Source: Aurantiacibacter spongiae
GTDB lineage: Bacteria; Pseudomonadota; Alphaproteobacteria; Sphingomonadales; Sphingomonadaceae
NCBI RefSeq assembly: GCF_003815535.1
Contig: NZ_RPFZ01000001.1
Location: forward strand, 2,294,001 to 2,358,000
Length of the DNA stretch: 64,000 nucleotides
Direction of reading: 5' to 3'
In this document: positions 56,215 to 64,000 of the stretch, piece by piece
Numbering within the stretch: the first letter of the stretch is position 1
Layout of the letters: each line of letters opens with the position of its first letter
Translations under genes and position numbers: made by a program
The notes under the pieces: generated by a model
Database searches by the model: none
What the model saw: only the letters and a program-made list of their open reading frames with translations
What the model was told of the DNA's origin: nothing

Positions 56215-57233
56215 CGGTTCATCCGATGCAGGATCCGCGCCCGCAACCGGCGCGCCGCCATCTCGTCCAGGGGGCCGAGCAAGCCGCGCGCTTCCGGAGG
56301 CAGGTGTTCTGCGGCCCGCCGGGCATCGCCGAAGACGTAATAGTCGAACACCGCCTGCCAGGCGCGCTTCTCGGTTTCTGGCCGGTCGCGCAGGCTGAGT
56401 ATGGCGTGAAGCACGGTGGTTTCGGGCGTATCGACGAAGGTGGGCACCGGGTTCCACCAGTAGTTCATCATCACGTTGAACGGATCGAGAGCCTCCACCC
56501 GGTGCCACCACAGGGCCGGATAGAACAGCACGTCGCCCGGTTTCAGTTCGGCCACCTGCGATACGGCCAGCGCCTCGCGAAAACCGGGATGGGCGGCATG
56601 ATCGGGTTCGTCGAAATCCACCATGCTGACGACCTGGCCTGCGGGGGTCAGGTCGAGCGGTCCCGGATAGAGATTGGCGATCTGGTCGGGGGGAAACAGA
56701 GTGAAGCGCCGCCGCCCGACGGTGCAGCACGCCAGATTGTTGGAGGTATCGTAATGCGCCGGCACGACCGTACGGTTTCCGATCCAGATGCTCTTGATCG
56801 GCTCCCGGTGGCGAAAGTCCGGATGCTCGAGGTCGAGACCGTTCTCCGTGGCAAGCCCGGGAACGAAGCGCTCGATATCGGCCGATCCAACGTAAAGCGC
56901 CTCGCCATCGCCCGTTTCCAGCATGTCGGCCAGCGTCTGCCCCAGATCGCCTCGAGAGGTCGTGAAGTTCAAGGCTGTGCCGCCGGCGGCGTAATGCAAC
57001 CGTCCCCCGCTCTCGGACGGGATGTGGAACACCGTGACCGGAGCATCGGATGCGTATCGCTGGAGATAATGCGCCGCTTCCCTCGCGCCGGCCCGGCCGG
57101 CCCGGGTCAATGGCCAGTCTGCCGCCACTTCGGCGAGCACTACCGGCCGCTGGGCTTCGATCAGCTCGCCAAACGGTATGGCGGCGGGGTCGATCCCCTC
57201 CATCCGCGCCACCGGTGTTCCCTCCGACGTCAC
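56211..57233 (-). CDS. Cupin-like (JmjC-type) dioxygenase
   Basis: A 340-residue cupin-8/JmjC-like protein starting with GTG at 57233. The metal pair is in VPAHYDTSNNLACC (HxD near residue 160), followed by VGRRRFTLFPPDQIANLYPG and the distal His in FYPALWWHRVEALDPFNVM near residue 250. It probably uses Fe(II)/2-oxoglutarate to hydroxylate an unknown protein or small molecule. It overlaps sapC and the halogenase gene by 4 bases each, so the three are translated together. Confidence 0.85.
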   Translation of the reverse strand: MTSEGTPVARMEGIDPAAIPFGELIEAQRPVVLAEVAADWPLTRAGRAGAREAAHYLQRYASDAPVTVFHIPSESGGRLHYAAGGTALNFTTSRGDLGQTLADMLETGDGEALYVGSADIERFVPGLATENGLDLEHPDFRHREPIKSIWIGNRTVVPAHYDTSNNLACCTVGRRRFTLFPPDQIANLYPGPLDLTPAGQVVSMVDFDEPDHAAHPGFREALAVSQVAELKPGDVLFYPALWWHRVEALDPFNVMMNYWWNPVPTFVDTPETTVLHAILSLRDRPETEKRAWQAVFDYYVFGDARRAAEHLPPEARGLLGPLDEMAARRLRARILHRMNR

Positions 57234-57940
57234 GCAGAGACTCCGGCGGCAAGATCGGCAAGCCGCTGCATGGTGCCGAGAGAGGCAGCGGCCATAAAGG
57301 CGGATTGCAGGAAACCCGCGCGGTTCAGTGCGCCCAGATCACTGTCGCTGAGCGAGGCGAGCCGTTTGGCGTCGATGATCTGCACATCGGGAACGGCGTA
57401 GGTCGCATCTTCGGACACCCGGGCCTCGAGGTTGACGCGGTTGAGCAAGCCGGCGGCGTGGAATGCTTCAATCATGGGATCGAACAGATCGTTGCCGACA
57501 TAGATGACGCGCAGCGCTTCCAGCGCGCGTTCGAGCGCCGGAGCATTGCCGCCCTGCGCCAGAAACAGCGGATCACCCCGCTCGCTCGAGGCTTGCGAGT
57601 GCGCCGGATCGACGAGGATGACCGGATCGTCCGAGGGCGACTCCCCTTGCGCGATGGCGAGCGGACCGCGTTGCAGCACGGCGGGGATGTAGTGGCCCTC
57701 CGCCCAGCCGCCGTCCTCCGTCACGAACAGGTTCTGGCCAGCTGCCAGACCCAGCAGCGCGACCGGCCGAAGGGGGCCATCGGCGCTTTCACGAAAAACG
57801 ATCGGATAGTGGCGCTGTACGCTCTGAAATTCGTTGGGGAACACCAGAACCTGACTGAGCATGTCGCCGCCGCCTCGTCCCCATCGCATGTGGAGACGAA
57901 GATCGTGATGATCGACATTGTTCAGCAGTTCGGCAGACAA
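57230..57940 (-). CDS. SapC-family protein
   Basis: About 236 residues from a TTG at 57940 (GGAAAAAGA upstream), which restores the family N-terminus SAELLNNVDHHDLRL. It continues with LVFPNEFQSVQRHYPIVFRE and the C-terminal VQIIDAKRLASLSDSDLGAL. SapC proteins are named after a surface-layer gene, but in this setting their function is unclear. An internal ATG at about 57890 would drop the conserved first strand. It is first in the SapC-cupin-halogenase operon behind the receptor gene. Confidence 0.8.
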   Translation of the reverse strand: MSAELLNNVDHHDLRLHMRWGRGGGDMLSQVLVFPNEFQSVQRHYPIVFRESADGPLRPVALLGLAAGQNLFVTEDGGWAEGHYIPAVLQRGPLAIAQGESPSDDPVILVDPAHSQASSERGDPLFLAQGGNAPALERALEALRVIYVGNDLFDPMIEAFHAAGLLNRVNLEARVSEDATYAVPDVQIIDAKRLASLSDSDLGALNRAGFLQSAFMAAASLGTMQRLADLAAGVSA

Positions 57941-58014
57941 GGCGGTCTTTTTCCGGTGATTGCGATGCGTACGGGCAAGGTTCTGACCTATCCGGAAGCC
58001 TGTCTCAATTGCAA

Positions 58015-58046
58015 ATCGGGCCGCCGCAGCCGTGCGGCGGCCCGAT
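58015..58046 (-). terminator. Strong hairpin between the TonB receptor gene and sapC
   Basis: ATCGGGCCGCCGC and GCGGCGGCCCGAT form a perfect 13-bp stem with a 6-base loop. On the minus strand it is followed by TTTGC. It probably terminates or attenuates receptor transcription before sapC. A smaller GGCCAA/TTGGCC stem at 58053-58071 overlaps the receptor stop. Confidence 0.75.
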
Positions 58047-58070
58047 CCATCAGGCCAAGGGAGGTTTGGC

Positions 58071-61000
58071 CTAAAAGCGGAACCGTACTCCGCCCAGGAT
58101 ACGCGGCTTGAGTTCCTGCGCGAACCAGATCTGCTTCTCGTCGCGCCCGTAGGATCGCACCGGTTCGCTGAGGATGTTGATGGCATCCAGCGAAAGCGAG
58201 ACGTTGTCGGTCAGGTCGTAGGTGAGGCTGGCGTCGAGCGTTCCGAACGGTTCGAAGAACACCGGACTGCGCCCGGCACCCCGGTTGACCGCGGCGAGGA
58301 ACTTGTCGCGCCAGTTGTAGGATACGCGTGCCGACAGCGGCCCCTGTTCGTAGATTCCGGTGACGTTGAAGCTGTCGGCCAGCCCGACCAGGGCATAGAC
58401 GTTGGTCCCCGGATCGGAGAGGATGTCGACATTAACGTCGCCATAGACCTTGGTAAACGATCCCGAAACGCCGAAGCCCGTCGTTCCGAAGAAGTACTGG
58501 CCCTGCAACTCGAAGCCGTGAATGTTGCCTTCCCGGTTGTTGATCGGTGTCTGTACCTGGAAGTCGAACAGCGGGTCGGCGCCGTTGGCGATGACATCGC
58601 GATCCGCCAGAACGGTATCGACGAACGCCTGGTCGAGCTGACCGTTGGCGTTGAGGTTGGCCTGGAACTCGGCCGAGGCCGCCGCCAGGTCGCCTTCGTA
58701 CTTGTCGATCAAGGCGGTGAGGGTAAACAGGCTCACATCGCTCAGTTCCACGCCGAGACGGTCGATTTCCGCCAGCGCGTCGCCGGACCGTGTTCCGGCC
58801 TGACCGGAGCTCGGATCGCGCAGGCCGAACAGGTTCAGGTCTTCCTGCCCGACGCCGACGAAGTTCTTGACCTTCTTGTAGAAGAAGGCTGCCGACACGT
58901 AGCTCGTCGGAGCGAAGTACCATTCCAGCGAGGCATCGAAATTGTCCGCGACCAGCGGCAGCAGGTTCGGGTTGCCCTGGTTGCCACCCGGCACACCGCC
59001 GAGTGCCGTCGGGCGATTGGGGGCGCCGGCGGCTTGCGAAGCGAACAGGTTTCCGTAGTCGGCCCGGGCGATCGTCTTGCTGTAGGATATGCGCGCGACC
59101 AGGTCATCGGCCGGCTCTATCCGGAAATCGATCGAGGGTAGCAGGTTGCTGTATTCGCCGTCTCGGGTGATCTCGGTAACGGTGTCGCCGATCACGATGC
59201 TGAAATCGTTGTCGGAATCCCATTCGATCCGGTCGGGCTGCGCGACCCGGGAATAGGCTTCGACGTTGGTGTTCTCGAAGCGGATGCCCGCAACAAGGCC
59301 GGCCGGACGACCCATGAAGTCACCATCCCAGGTAAGCTGGGCGTAGAGTGCGAAAATCCGCTCGCTGACCTCGTCGTAATCGTTTCCGGTCACATTGATG
59401 GGGTTGCCCCGATCCTCGTAATAGGGCGCGAAGATGTTGTAGAGATCCACTGCGTTGCCGCGGAAGGCCGTCTGCGCGTTGGTCACGTTGTAGTGATCGA
59501 ACTGGCATTCGAGGCAGAATTCCTCGACCAGGTCGCCCGCCAGTTGCTGTACGTCGCCGACATTGCCGATGCCCCAGTCGCCCAGCGTCTGCTGGGTCTG
59601 GATACGGGCGCTGGTCATGTTGGAATCGATGTAGCTCATGCCGATGTCGAAGCGGCTGTTCCCGGCGAACTCCCAGCCGAGATTGCCGCTGACCTGATCG
59701 ACGCGCTGGCGCTGGCTGGCGGCGTTGGTGCGCTGCACCTGCGTACCCAGATCGCCGAGGTCGAGAACACCGTTGTTGTTTCCGCGGTCGTCCGCGGTTC
59801 CGAGGATGCCATCGGTGCCGGCACCACTATCGTCGAAGACCCACATCTGCTGCGGGACTTCGCCCGAATAATCCACCGAATGCGCGTCCACCACCGGGGC
59901 TCCGATCGAAACCAGCGTCGAGCTGGCTCCGTTCGATGCGTCCGGGCGGGACTTCGAGATCGAGTGGTTGCCATCGAGCGAGACGATGAAGTTCGGTGCC
60001 GCTTCCCACTCGGCGTTCAGGCCGTAGGAATACAGGTCCGTCTTGGTGGCACGGTACTGCTGTTCGAAACCGATGTCCTTGGTGCCGTATCCCGCACCTT
60101 CGCTGATGAAGACGGCGGTCGGAACGGTATCGGAATTGTCGAAGGTGATGGTATCGAAGGGGCGGTTGAACCAGTTGCCTTGGTCGCTGCGCGCCTCGCT
60201 GACCGCATTGCTCGCGAACAGGGCGTCCGCCGTGAAGGTCAGCGTCTCGAGCGGCTGGTACTGGGCAGAACCCGACAGGTTGATCCGCTCGCGCTCATAT
60301 TCCGAATAGTGATAGCGGCTGTCGTTGAGAACCGCCACGAGCGCGTCCGGATCGCTGGGGGCGCCATTGACCTCGGTCGTGCTTCCCCGGCCCGGGAAGG
60401 CGGAGAACGGCGCGATATTCCAGTCGTTGGAGGTCGCGCTGGCAGCCGTGCTGTTGCGCTTCTGGTAGGCACCGAACAGCGAAACGCCGAACATGTCCTC
60501 CGGATCGGTCCAGGTTACGATGCCCGAAAATTCCGGATCGATCCGGAAATCCTCGTTGCTGAGGTCGTATAGCCCCTTGGCCGCGACACTGCCGCGAAGG
60601 CCGTAACCCGCGGCGTCGAGCGGGCGCTGGGTGACGATGTTGATCGTCGCGCCGATGCCGCCGGACGGAACGAAGGCGCGGCCGGTCTTGTAGACTTCAA
60701 GGCGCTGCACGCCTTCGGAGGCGAGGTTGTTGAAGTCGAACGAACGGCTCGTCGCCCGATTGAAATCGACCGATTGGTCGCCGCCCGCCGCGTTGACGAA
60801 GGAAGTGGCAAGCTGCCGTCCGTTGACGGTCACGAGGTTGAACTGCGGACCGAAGCCGCGCACGGTGACTTGCGAGCCTTCGCCGTTGACGCGGTTGATG
60901 GACACGCCCGGAATGCGCTGCAGCGATTCTGCCAGGTTGGTATCAGGAAACTTGCCGATGTCCTCGGCCGAGATCGCATCGACGACGCCGCTCGATTCGC

Positions 61001-61241
61001 GCTTGATGTCCATGGCCCGCTCGAGGCTGGCTCGGATACCGGTAACGATGATCGCGTTGCCCTCATCGTCCGGATCGGCGTTCTCGGGAATGGGTTCGCG
61101 ATCCTGCTGGGCGCTTTCGTCCTGCGCATGCGCCGGAGCGGCAATCCAAGCGAGCGAAAGCAGCGACGCACCCGCCAGCAGACGTGCAGGTCTAAAAGCG
61201 GCGTTAAGCGAAAATCGGCGAATGGATTGGTCCACGGCCAT
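58071..61241 (-). CDS. TonB-dependent outer-membrane receptor
   Basis: A 1056-residue receptor. It has a signal peptide (about residues 1-39, ending APAHAQ), a TonB box-like IIVTGIRASLERAMD near residue 63, a plug domain (GKFPDTNLAESLQRIPGVSI near residue 95), and a 22-strand barrel ending in GGVRFRF with terminal Phe. It is the IroE-less, carbohydrate-type receptor (TIGR01782-like) typical of Caulobacter and sphingomonads, importing oligosaccharides. Its promoter carries a LacI-type operator, and the SapC operon lies downstream. Confidence 0.94.
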   Translation of the reverse strand: MAVDQSIRRFSLNAAFRPARLLAGASLLSLAWIAAPAHAQDESAQQDREPIPENADPDDEGNAIIVTGIRASLERAMDIKRESSGVVDAISAEDIGKFPDTNLAESLQRIPGVSINRVNGEGSQVTVRGFGPQFNLVTVNGRQLATSFVNAAGGDQSVDFNRATSRSFDFNNLASEGVQRLEVYKTGRAFVPSGGIGATINIVTQRPLDAAGYGLRGSVAAKGLYDLSNEDFRIDPEFSGIVTWTDPEDMFGVSLFGAYQKRNSTAASATSNDWNIAPFSAFPGRGSTTEVNGAPSDPDALVAVLNDSRYHYSEYERERINLSGSAQYQPLETLTFTADALFASNAVSEARSDQGNWFNRPFDTITFDNSDTVPTAVFISEGAGYGTKDIGFEQQYRATKTDLYSYGLNAEWEAAPNFIVSLDGNHSISKSRPDASNGASSTLVSIGAPVVDAHSVDYSGEVPQQMWVFDDSGAGTDGILGTADDRGNNNGVLDLGDLGTQVQRTNAASQRQRVDQVSGNLGWEFAGNSRFDIGMSYIDSNMTSARIQTQQTLGDWGIGNVGDVQQLAGDLVEEFCLECQFDHYNVTNAQTAFRGNAVDLYNIFAPYYEDRGNPINVTGNDYDEVSERIFALYAQLTWDGDFMGRPAGLVAGIRFENTNVEAYSRVAQPDRIEWDSDNDFSIVIGDTVTEITRDGEYSNLLPSIDFRIEPADDLVARISYSKTIARADYGNLFASQAAGAPNRPTALGGVPGGNQGNPNLLPLVADNFDASLEWYFAPTSYVSAAFFYKKVKNFVGVGQEDLNLFGLRDPSSGQAGTRSGDALAEIDRLGVELSDVSLFTLTALIDKYEGDLAAASAEFQANLNANGQLDQAFVDTVLADRDVIANGADPLFDFQVQTPINNREGNIHGFELQGQYFFGTTGFGVSGSFTKVYGDVNVDILSDPGTNVYALVGLADSFNVTGIYEQGPLSARVSYNWRDKFLAAVNRGAGRSPVFFEPFGTLDASLTYDLTDNVSLSLDAINILSEPVRSYGRDEKQIWFAQELKPRILGGVRFRF

Positions 61242-61310
61242 CAGTCCTTCTCCCTATCCTCCGGCTGCCTTTGCGACATACCGTTCCGCACTCCGTAATT
61301 ATAATGCTTA

Positions 61311-61324
61311 TGGTAGCGCTAACA
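61311..61324. promoter_or_regulatory. LacI-type operator at the receptor promoter
   Basis: TGGTAGCGCTAACA (minus strand TGTTAGCGCTACCA) has an AGCGCT core and near-perfect symmetry. On the minus strand it starts 6 bases after a TATAAT -10 box, so it would cover the transcription start and repress it when bound. It is 70 bp from the receptor ATG. Confidence 0.8.
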
Positions 61325-61330
61325 CAGCCT

Positions 61331-61336
61331 ATTATA
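61331..61336 (-). promoter_or_regulatory. -10 box (TATAAT) of the receptor gene
   Basis: An exact TATAAT on the minus strand. A TTGACG lies upstream at a short 14-base spacing, so the -35 assignment is uncertain. The operator at 61311-61324 lies directly downstream. Confidence 0.6.
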
Positions 61337-61628
61337 CCAATTGTCGCCGTCGTCAAGACGTGTCCTTGTTCCGTTGTCGGAATGCAGTAGTATTTCCGCA
61401 AAAGAACGACGAGTTGCGCCAGCCCCGCGACGAAATGCATTACAAGAACGGTCCCACGGTTCGAATGGTCAGAGAGCGCCGAAATCCTTGCTTAGCATAT
61501 GTATAAGCGCGCGCTCGGTAATAGTATGATCATCGACCGGAAAGAGACATCGGCCGTGCTGCACCATCGGGGCGGAGGGTTTCTCTGGAAGTTCGGATGT
61601 GGACCGAATCGTGCCTTTCGGTGCCTGC

Positions 61629-61644
61629 AAGTTAGCGCTATCAG
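61629..61644. promoter_or_regulatory. LacI-type operator before the lacI-family gene
   Basis: It contains GTTAGCGCTATC, with the same AGCGCT core as the other two sites, 117-132 bp before the regulator's ATG. It suggests autoregulation. The rest of 61242-61760 holds the receptor promoter and no convincing gene. Confidence 0.65.
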
Positions 61645-61760
61645 CATCCTCGGTAGAAACGTCGACCTGTAACCCGGGTGTCGTGCCCACCGGCCTGCGT
61701 GCCCTGAGATCGGCTGGCAAAAATCGCAGGAGCCCGATAGGCAGCAGTGATGGATGCGCG

Positions 61761-62771
61761 ATGGTAACGATCCGGCAAGTCGCCAAGGAAGCCGGCGTAT
61801 CCGTAGCCACTGCCTCGCGCGCTCTGAACGGCATGGAAAACGTCACGCGGTCCACGCGCGAGAAGATCGAGGCGGCCGCCGCGCGTTTGAATTATGTCCC
61901 ACATAGCGGGGCGCGCAATCTGACTAGGCGCCGAACCGACACGATCGGGGTCATCCTGCCGGACCTTTTCGGCGAATTCTTCTCGGAACTCATCCGCGGG
62001 ATCGACAGGGCCGTCCATGCTGAGGGCAAGACGCTGCTGCTCGGCAACATGCACGGTAGCCAGCAGGAAACGACGCAGGCCATCAGGGCCATGCGCGGCC
62101 GTGTTGACGGGCTTGTCATCATGCCGCCCAATTCCGTAGCGGAGACACTCCACACAGAACCGCTCGGCGCCTTCCCGATGGTCGTCCTCAACGCCGTTCC
62201 GGGGGGCGGGGAGCTGCCCTCCGTCAGCGTCGACAGCAGGGCGGGGGCGGAAATGGTCGTCCAGCACCTGATAGAGCGGGGCGCGCGCAGGATAGTCCAT
62301 ATCTCCGGCCCTGCGACCAATCACGACGCGATAGAGCGCGAGACGGCGTTCCGGAACGTCGTCTGCAGGGAACTGGACAATGCCGATCCGATCGTGCTGA
62401 CGGGCGATTTCTGCGAGGGTTCGGGCGAAGCGGCTATTTCCCGCCTTCTCGAATCCGGCGAACGGTTCGATGCGGTGTTCGCCGGGAACGACGTGATGGC
62501 CGTGGAGGCGATGGCGAGCTTGCGCGATGCCGGCTACGCTATCGGCAGCGAGATGCTCGTCGCGGGCTTCGACGACATTCCGCTCAGCCGCTACGTTTCG
62601 CCTGGCCTGACGACCGTTCACTCGGAAATACCGCGGCTCGGAGAACTGGCGGCCCACAAGCTGCTCGCCCTGATAGAAGGATCGCTTGCCAGCGAAGGGC
62701 AGGCCACGGTGATCCGCCCGAGACTCGCCATCCGCGGATCGACCGCCGGCCTGGCGCCGCCGCGCAGCTAG
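61761..62771 (+). CDS. LacI-family transcriptional regulator
   Basis: A 336-residue regulator. The helix-turn-helix is TIRQVAKEAGVSVATASRAL (residues 3-22) with the hinge RSTREKIEAAAARLNYVPHS. The periplasmic-binding-like effector domain includes TIGVILPDLFGEFFSELIRG and FAGNDVMAVEAMASLRDAGY. Its operators with AGCGCT cores lie before itself, the TonB receptor and the Gfo-GH operon. The ligand is probably a sugar of the imported glycan. It ends 4 bases inside the convergent glycosidase gene. Confidence 0.92.
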   Translation: MVTIRQVAKEAGVSVATASRALNGMENVTRSTREKIEAAAARLNYVPHSGARNLTRRRTDTIGVILPDLFGEFFSELIRGIDRAVHAEGKTLLLGNMHGSQQETTQAIRAMRGRVDGLVIMPPNSVAETLHTEPLGAFPMVVLNAVPGGGELPSVSVDSRAGAEMVVQHLIERGARRIVHISGPATNHDAIERETAFRNVVCRELDNADPIVLTGDFCEGSGEAAISRLLESGERFDAVFAGNDVMAVEAMASLRDAGYAIGSEMLVAGFDDIPLSRYVSPGLTTVHSEIPRLGELAAHKLLALIEGSLASEGQATVIRPRLAIRGSTAGLAPPRS

Positions 62772-64000
62772 GGCGCCGGCTCGTCCAGCCAGCCGCCGGA
62801 GAAGCCGGCGCGCTTCAACCCTTCTCGGACATGCGGATGTCGGCGCATCGTCGCCCAAACCAGCCCGCTGCGGTGGTTTTCCATCATTGCCAGGATCGGT
62901 CCTTGGTCGATCCCCAGATGGTCGCCCGCCACCCAGCCCGACGCCGGATCGACCGTCCCGGACGGCGAACCGGCTTCGACGAAGGTGAAGCTCGGATTGA
63001 ACGCGTCGCGAAATCCGTACTCGTCGTAGAGACGATCGCCGTAGCGCTGCTTCATCGTCATGAGCGCGGCGATGGTCTCGCGCGGGGCGAAGGGGATGGA
63101 ACCGCCCGCGGCGGTCGGCACGATCGTGCCGTCGTCGACGACCCGGAAGGCGGAGACGCCCCGCGCGCGGTAGGTAAAGAACTCGCGCGGTCTTCCGTTG
63201 ACCATGTACTCGCCGGTCGAATGGGCCGGTCCGTCCGAAGCGGTCCAGCCCCAGACCGCGTCGTCATATCCGACCCAGCGATTGGGGTTGTCGGCGCCAT
63301 AGGCTCGCTGAGCCAGCGTAGCCCGGCGGCTGTTTTCGAAATAGTCGATATTTTTTTCCCGCATGAAGTCGTCGCGGATGCCGCGGAAATCGATCCAGAC
63401 GTGGCTGTACTGATGGCCGAACAGCGGTTCGAACTGCAGGTAATCATATCCGTAATAGGTGGCCCACTGGTTCTCCAGCGTGTCGGCCCAGCCCTCGTTC
63501 CACGCCTCTTTCCCGACCGGGTGGGTAGGGGAGGCAAGCGCCAGGATATAGACCAGCATCCCTTCGTTGTAGCCGACCCAGTCGTGTGGTTCCCATCCGC
63601 GTTCCGGGCGCCAGCCCATCGTAATTCCTTGCGAATTTGCGAGATTGTCCGCCTGCGTGCCGGTTGCAGGGCGCTGTGCCCAATCCCACTCAACCCGCCG
63701 GTAGATGCGCTCCGCCAGATCGCGGATTTGCGCCTCGACCGGATCGTCGCGGTCGTAATAGCCCTGCGCGAACAGCGCCCCGCCCAGGAACAGCGTCGTA
63801 TCGACGGTCGAAAGCTCGGTTTCGCCGAAGCGAGTTCCATCCTCGTAGCGCAGGAAGTGGTAGAAGAAACCGCGATAGCCGGTGATTCCCCGGCGCCCCG
63901 GACCCTGCGGCGCATTCCAGTAGAAGGCGAGGCAGTCGCGCGTACGACGGGCCGCTTCGTCCCGGCTGACATACCCCCGGTGCGCTCCGATGCCGTAAGC
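62768..64000 (-). CDS. Glycoamylase-like (GH144-type) glycoside hydrolase, cut by the right edge
   Basis: At least 410 residues; the N-terminus lies beyond 64000, since the frame stays open to the edge. Visible are GYRGFFYHFLRYEDGTRFG, LSTVDTTLFLGGALFAQGYY, DWVGYNEGMLVYILALASPT and QYSHVWIDFRGIRDDF, all features of the PF10091 (alpha/alpha)6 family that includes GH144 endo-beta-1,2-glucanases. Assignment to beta-1,2-glucan is by family only. An internal ATG at 63619 is not a true start because conserved sequence extends upstream of it. Confidence 0.85.
   Translation of the reverse strand, partial: AYGIGAHRGYVSRDEAARRTRDCLAFYWNAPQGPGRRGITGYRGFFYHFLRYEDGTRFGETELSTVDTTLFLGGALFAQGYYDRDDPVEAQIRDLAERIYRRVEWDWAQRPATGTQADNLANSQGITMGWRPERGWEPHDWVGYNEGMLVYILALASPTHPVGKEAWNEGWADTLENQWATYYGYDYLQFEPLFGHQYSHVWIDFRGIRDDFMREKNIDYFENSRRATLAQRAYGADNPNRWVGYDDAVWGWTASDGPAHSTGEYMVNGRPREFFTYRARGVSAFRVVDDGTIVPTAAGGSIPFAPRETIAALMTMKQRYGDRLYDEYGFRDAFNPSFTFVEAGSPSGTVDPASGWVAGDHLGIDQGPILAMMENHRSGLVWATMRRHPHVREGLKRAGFSGGWLDEPAP

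Overview
The window is high-GC alphaproteobacterial chromosome, most likely from the order Sphingomonadales (Erythrobacter- or Novosphingobium-like). This is inferred from four things: a GcrA cell-cycle regulator (alphaproteobacteria only); the order rimP-nusA-ylxR-infB-rbfA-truB-rpsO-pnp; the TonB receptor-SapC-cupin-tryptophan halogenase cluster typical of sphingomonads and Caulobacter; and the abundance of Tat and TonB functions.

1-23083 is mostly housekeeping. A phage-shock locus (pspB, pspA, a 50-residue membrane peptide, divergent pspF) carries a textbook sigma-54 promoter. A translation and RNA block follows (rimP, nusA, ylxR, infB, rbfA, truB, rpsO, pnp), interrupted by tdk, a flavodoxin-like gene, an AbgT transporter and an M50 protease. 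Next come an alcohol dehydrogenase, a spermidine-synthase-like methyltransferase, a DUF1993 gene, gcrA, an ABC-2 permease, hspQ and tRNA-Ser(CGA).

23067-40557 is a 17.5-kb integrative element in the 3' end of that tRNA. A perfect 17-bp copy of the tRNA end marks the far boundary, and a tyrosine integrase lies next to the tRNA. No conjugation or replication genes are visible; the cargo looks like a defence island. It holds a type I restriction-modification operon with a YgjP-type metallopeptidase. A lower-GC trio follows: D12 adenine methylase, ParB-like protein, and a protein with a HEPN RNase motif. Then come a membrane protein, a serine recombinase with a small ORF and an HNH-like gene, and a reverse transcriptase. 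The 96 nt directly before the reverse transcriptase form a hairpin and two interlocking perfect or near-perfect inverted repeats. An antisense XRE regulator and a small exported protein finish the element.

40558-64000 is a glycan-utilisation locus. One tightly overlapping operon encodes a Tat-exported Gfo/Idh oxidoreductase, a GH3 beta-glucosidase, a GntP gluconate transporter, an SMP-30 lactonase, a GH35 enzyme and a PA14-containing GH31 alpha-xylosidase. A TRAP transporter follows. The enzyme set resembles xyloglucan systems and suggests periplasmic oxidation of released aldoses to aldonates before uptake. Convergent to it are a TonB receptor and a SapC/cupin/halogenase operon. A LacI-family regulator and a GH144-like gene (cut by the window edge) follow. 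AGCGCT-core palindromes before the glycosidase operon, the receptor and lacI suggest a single LacI regulon.
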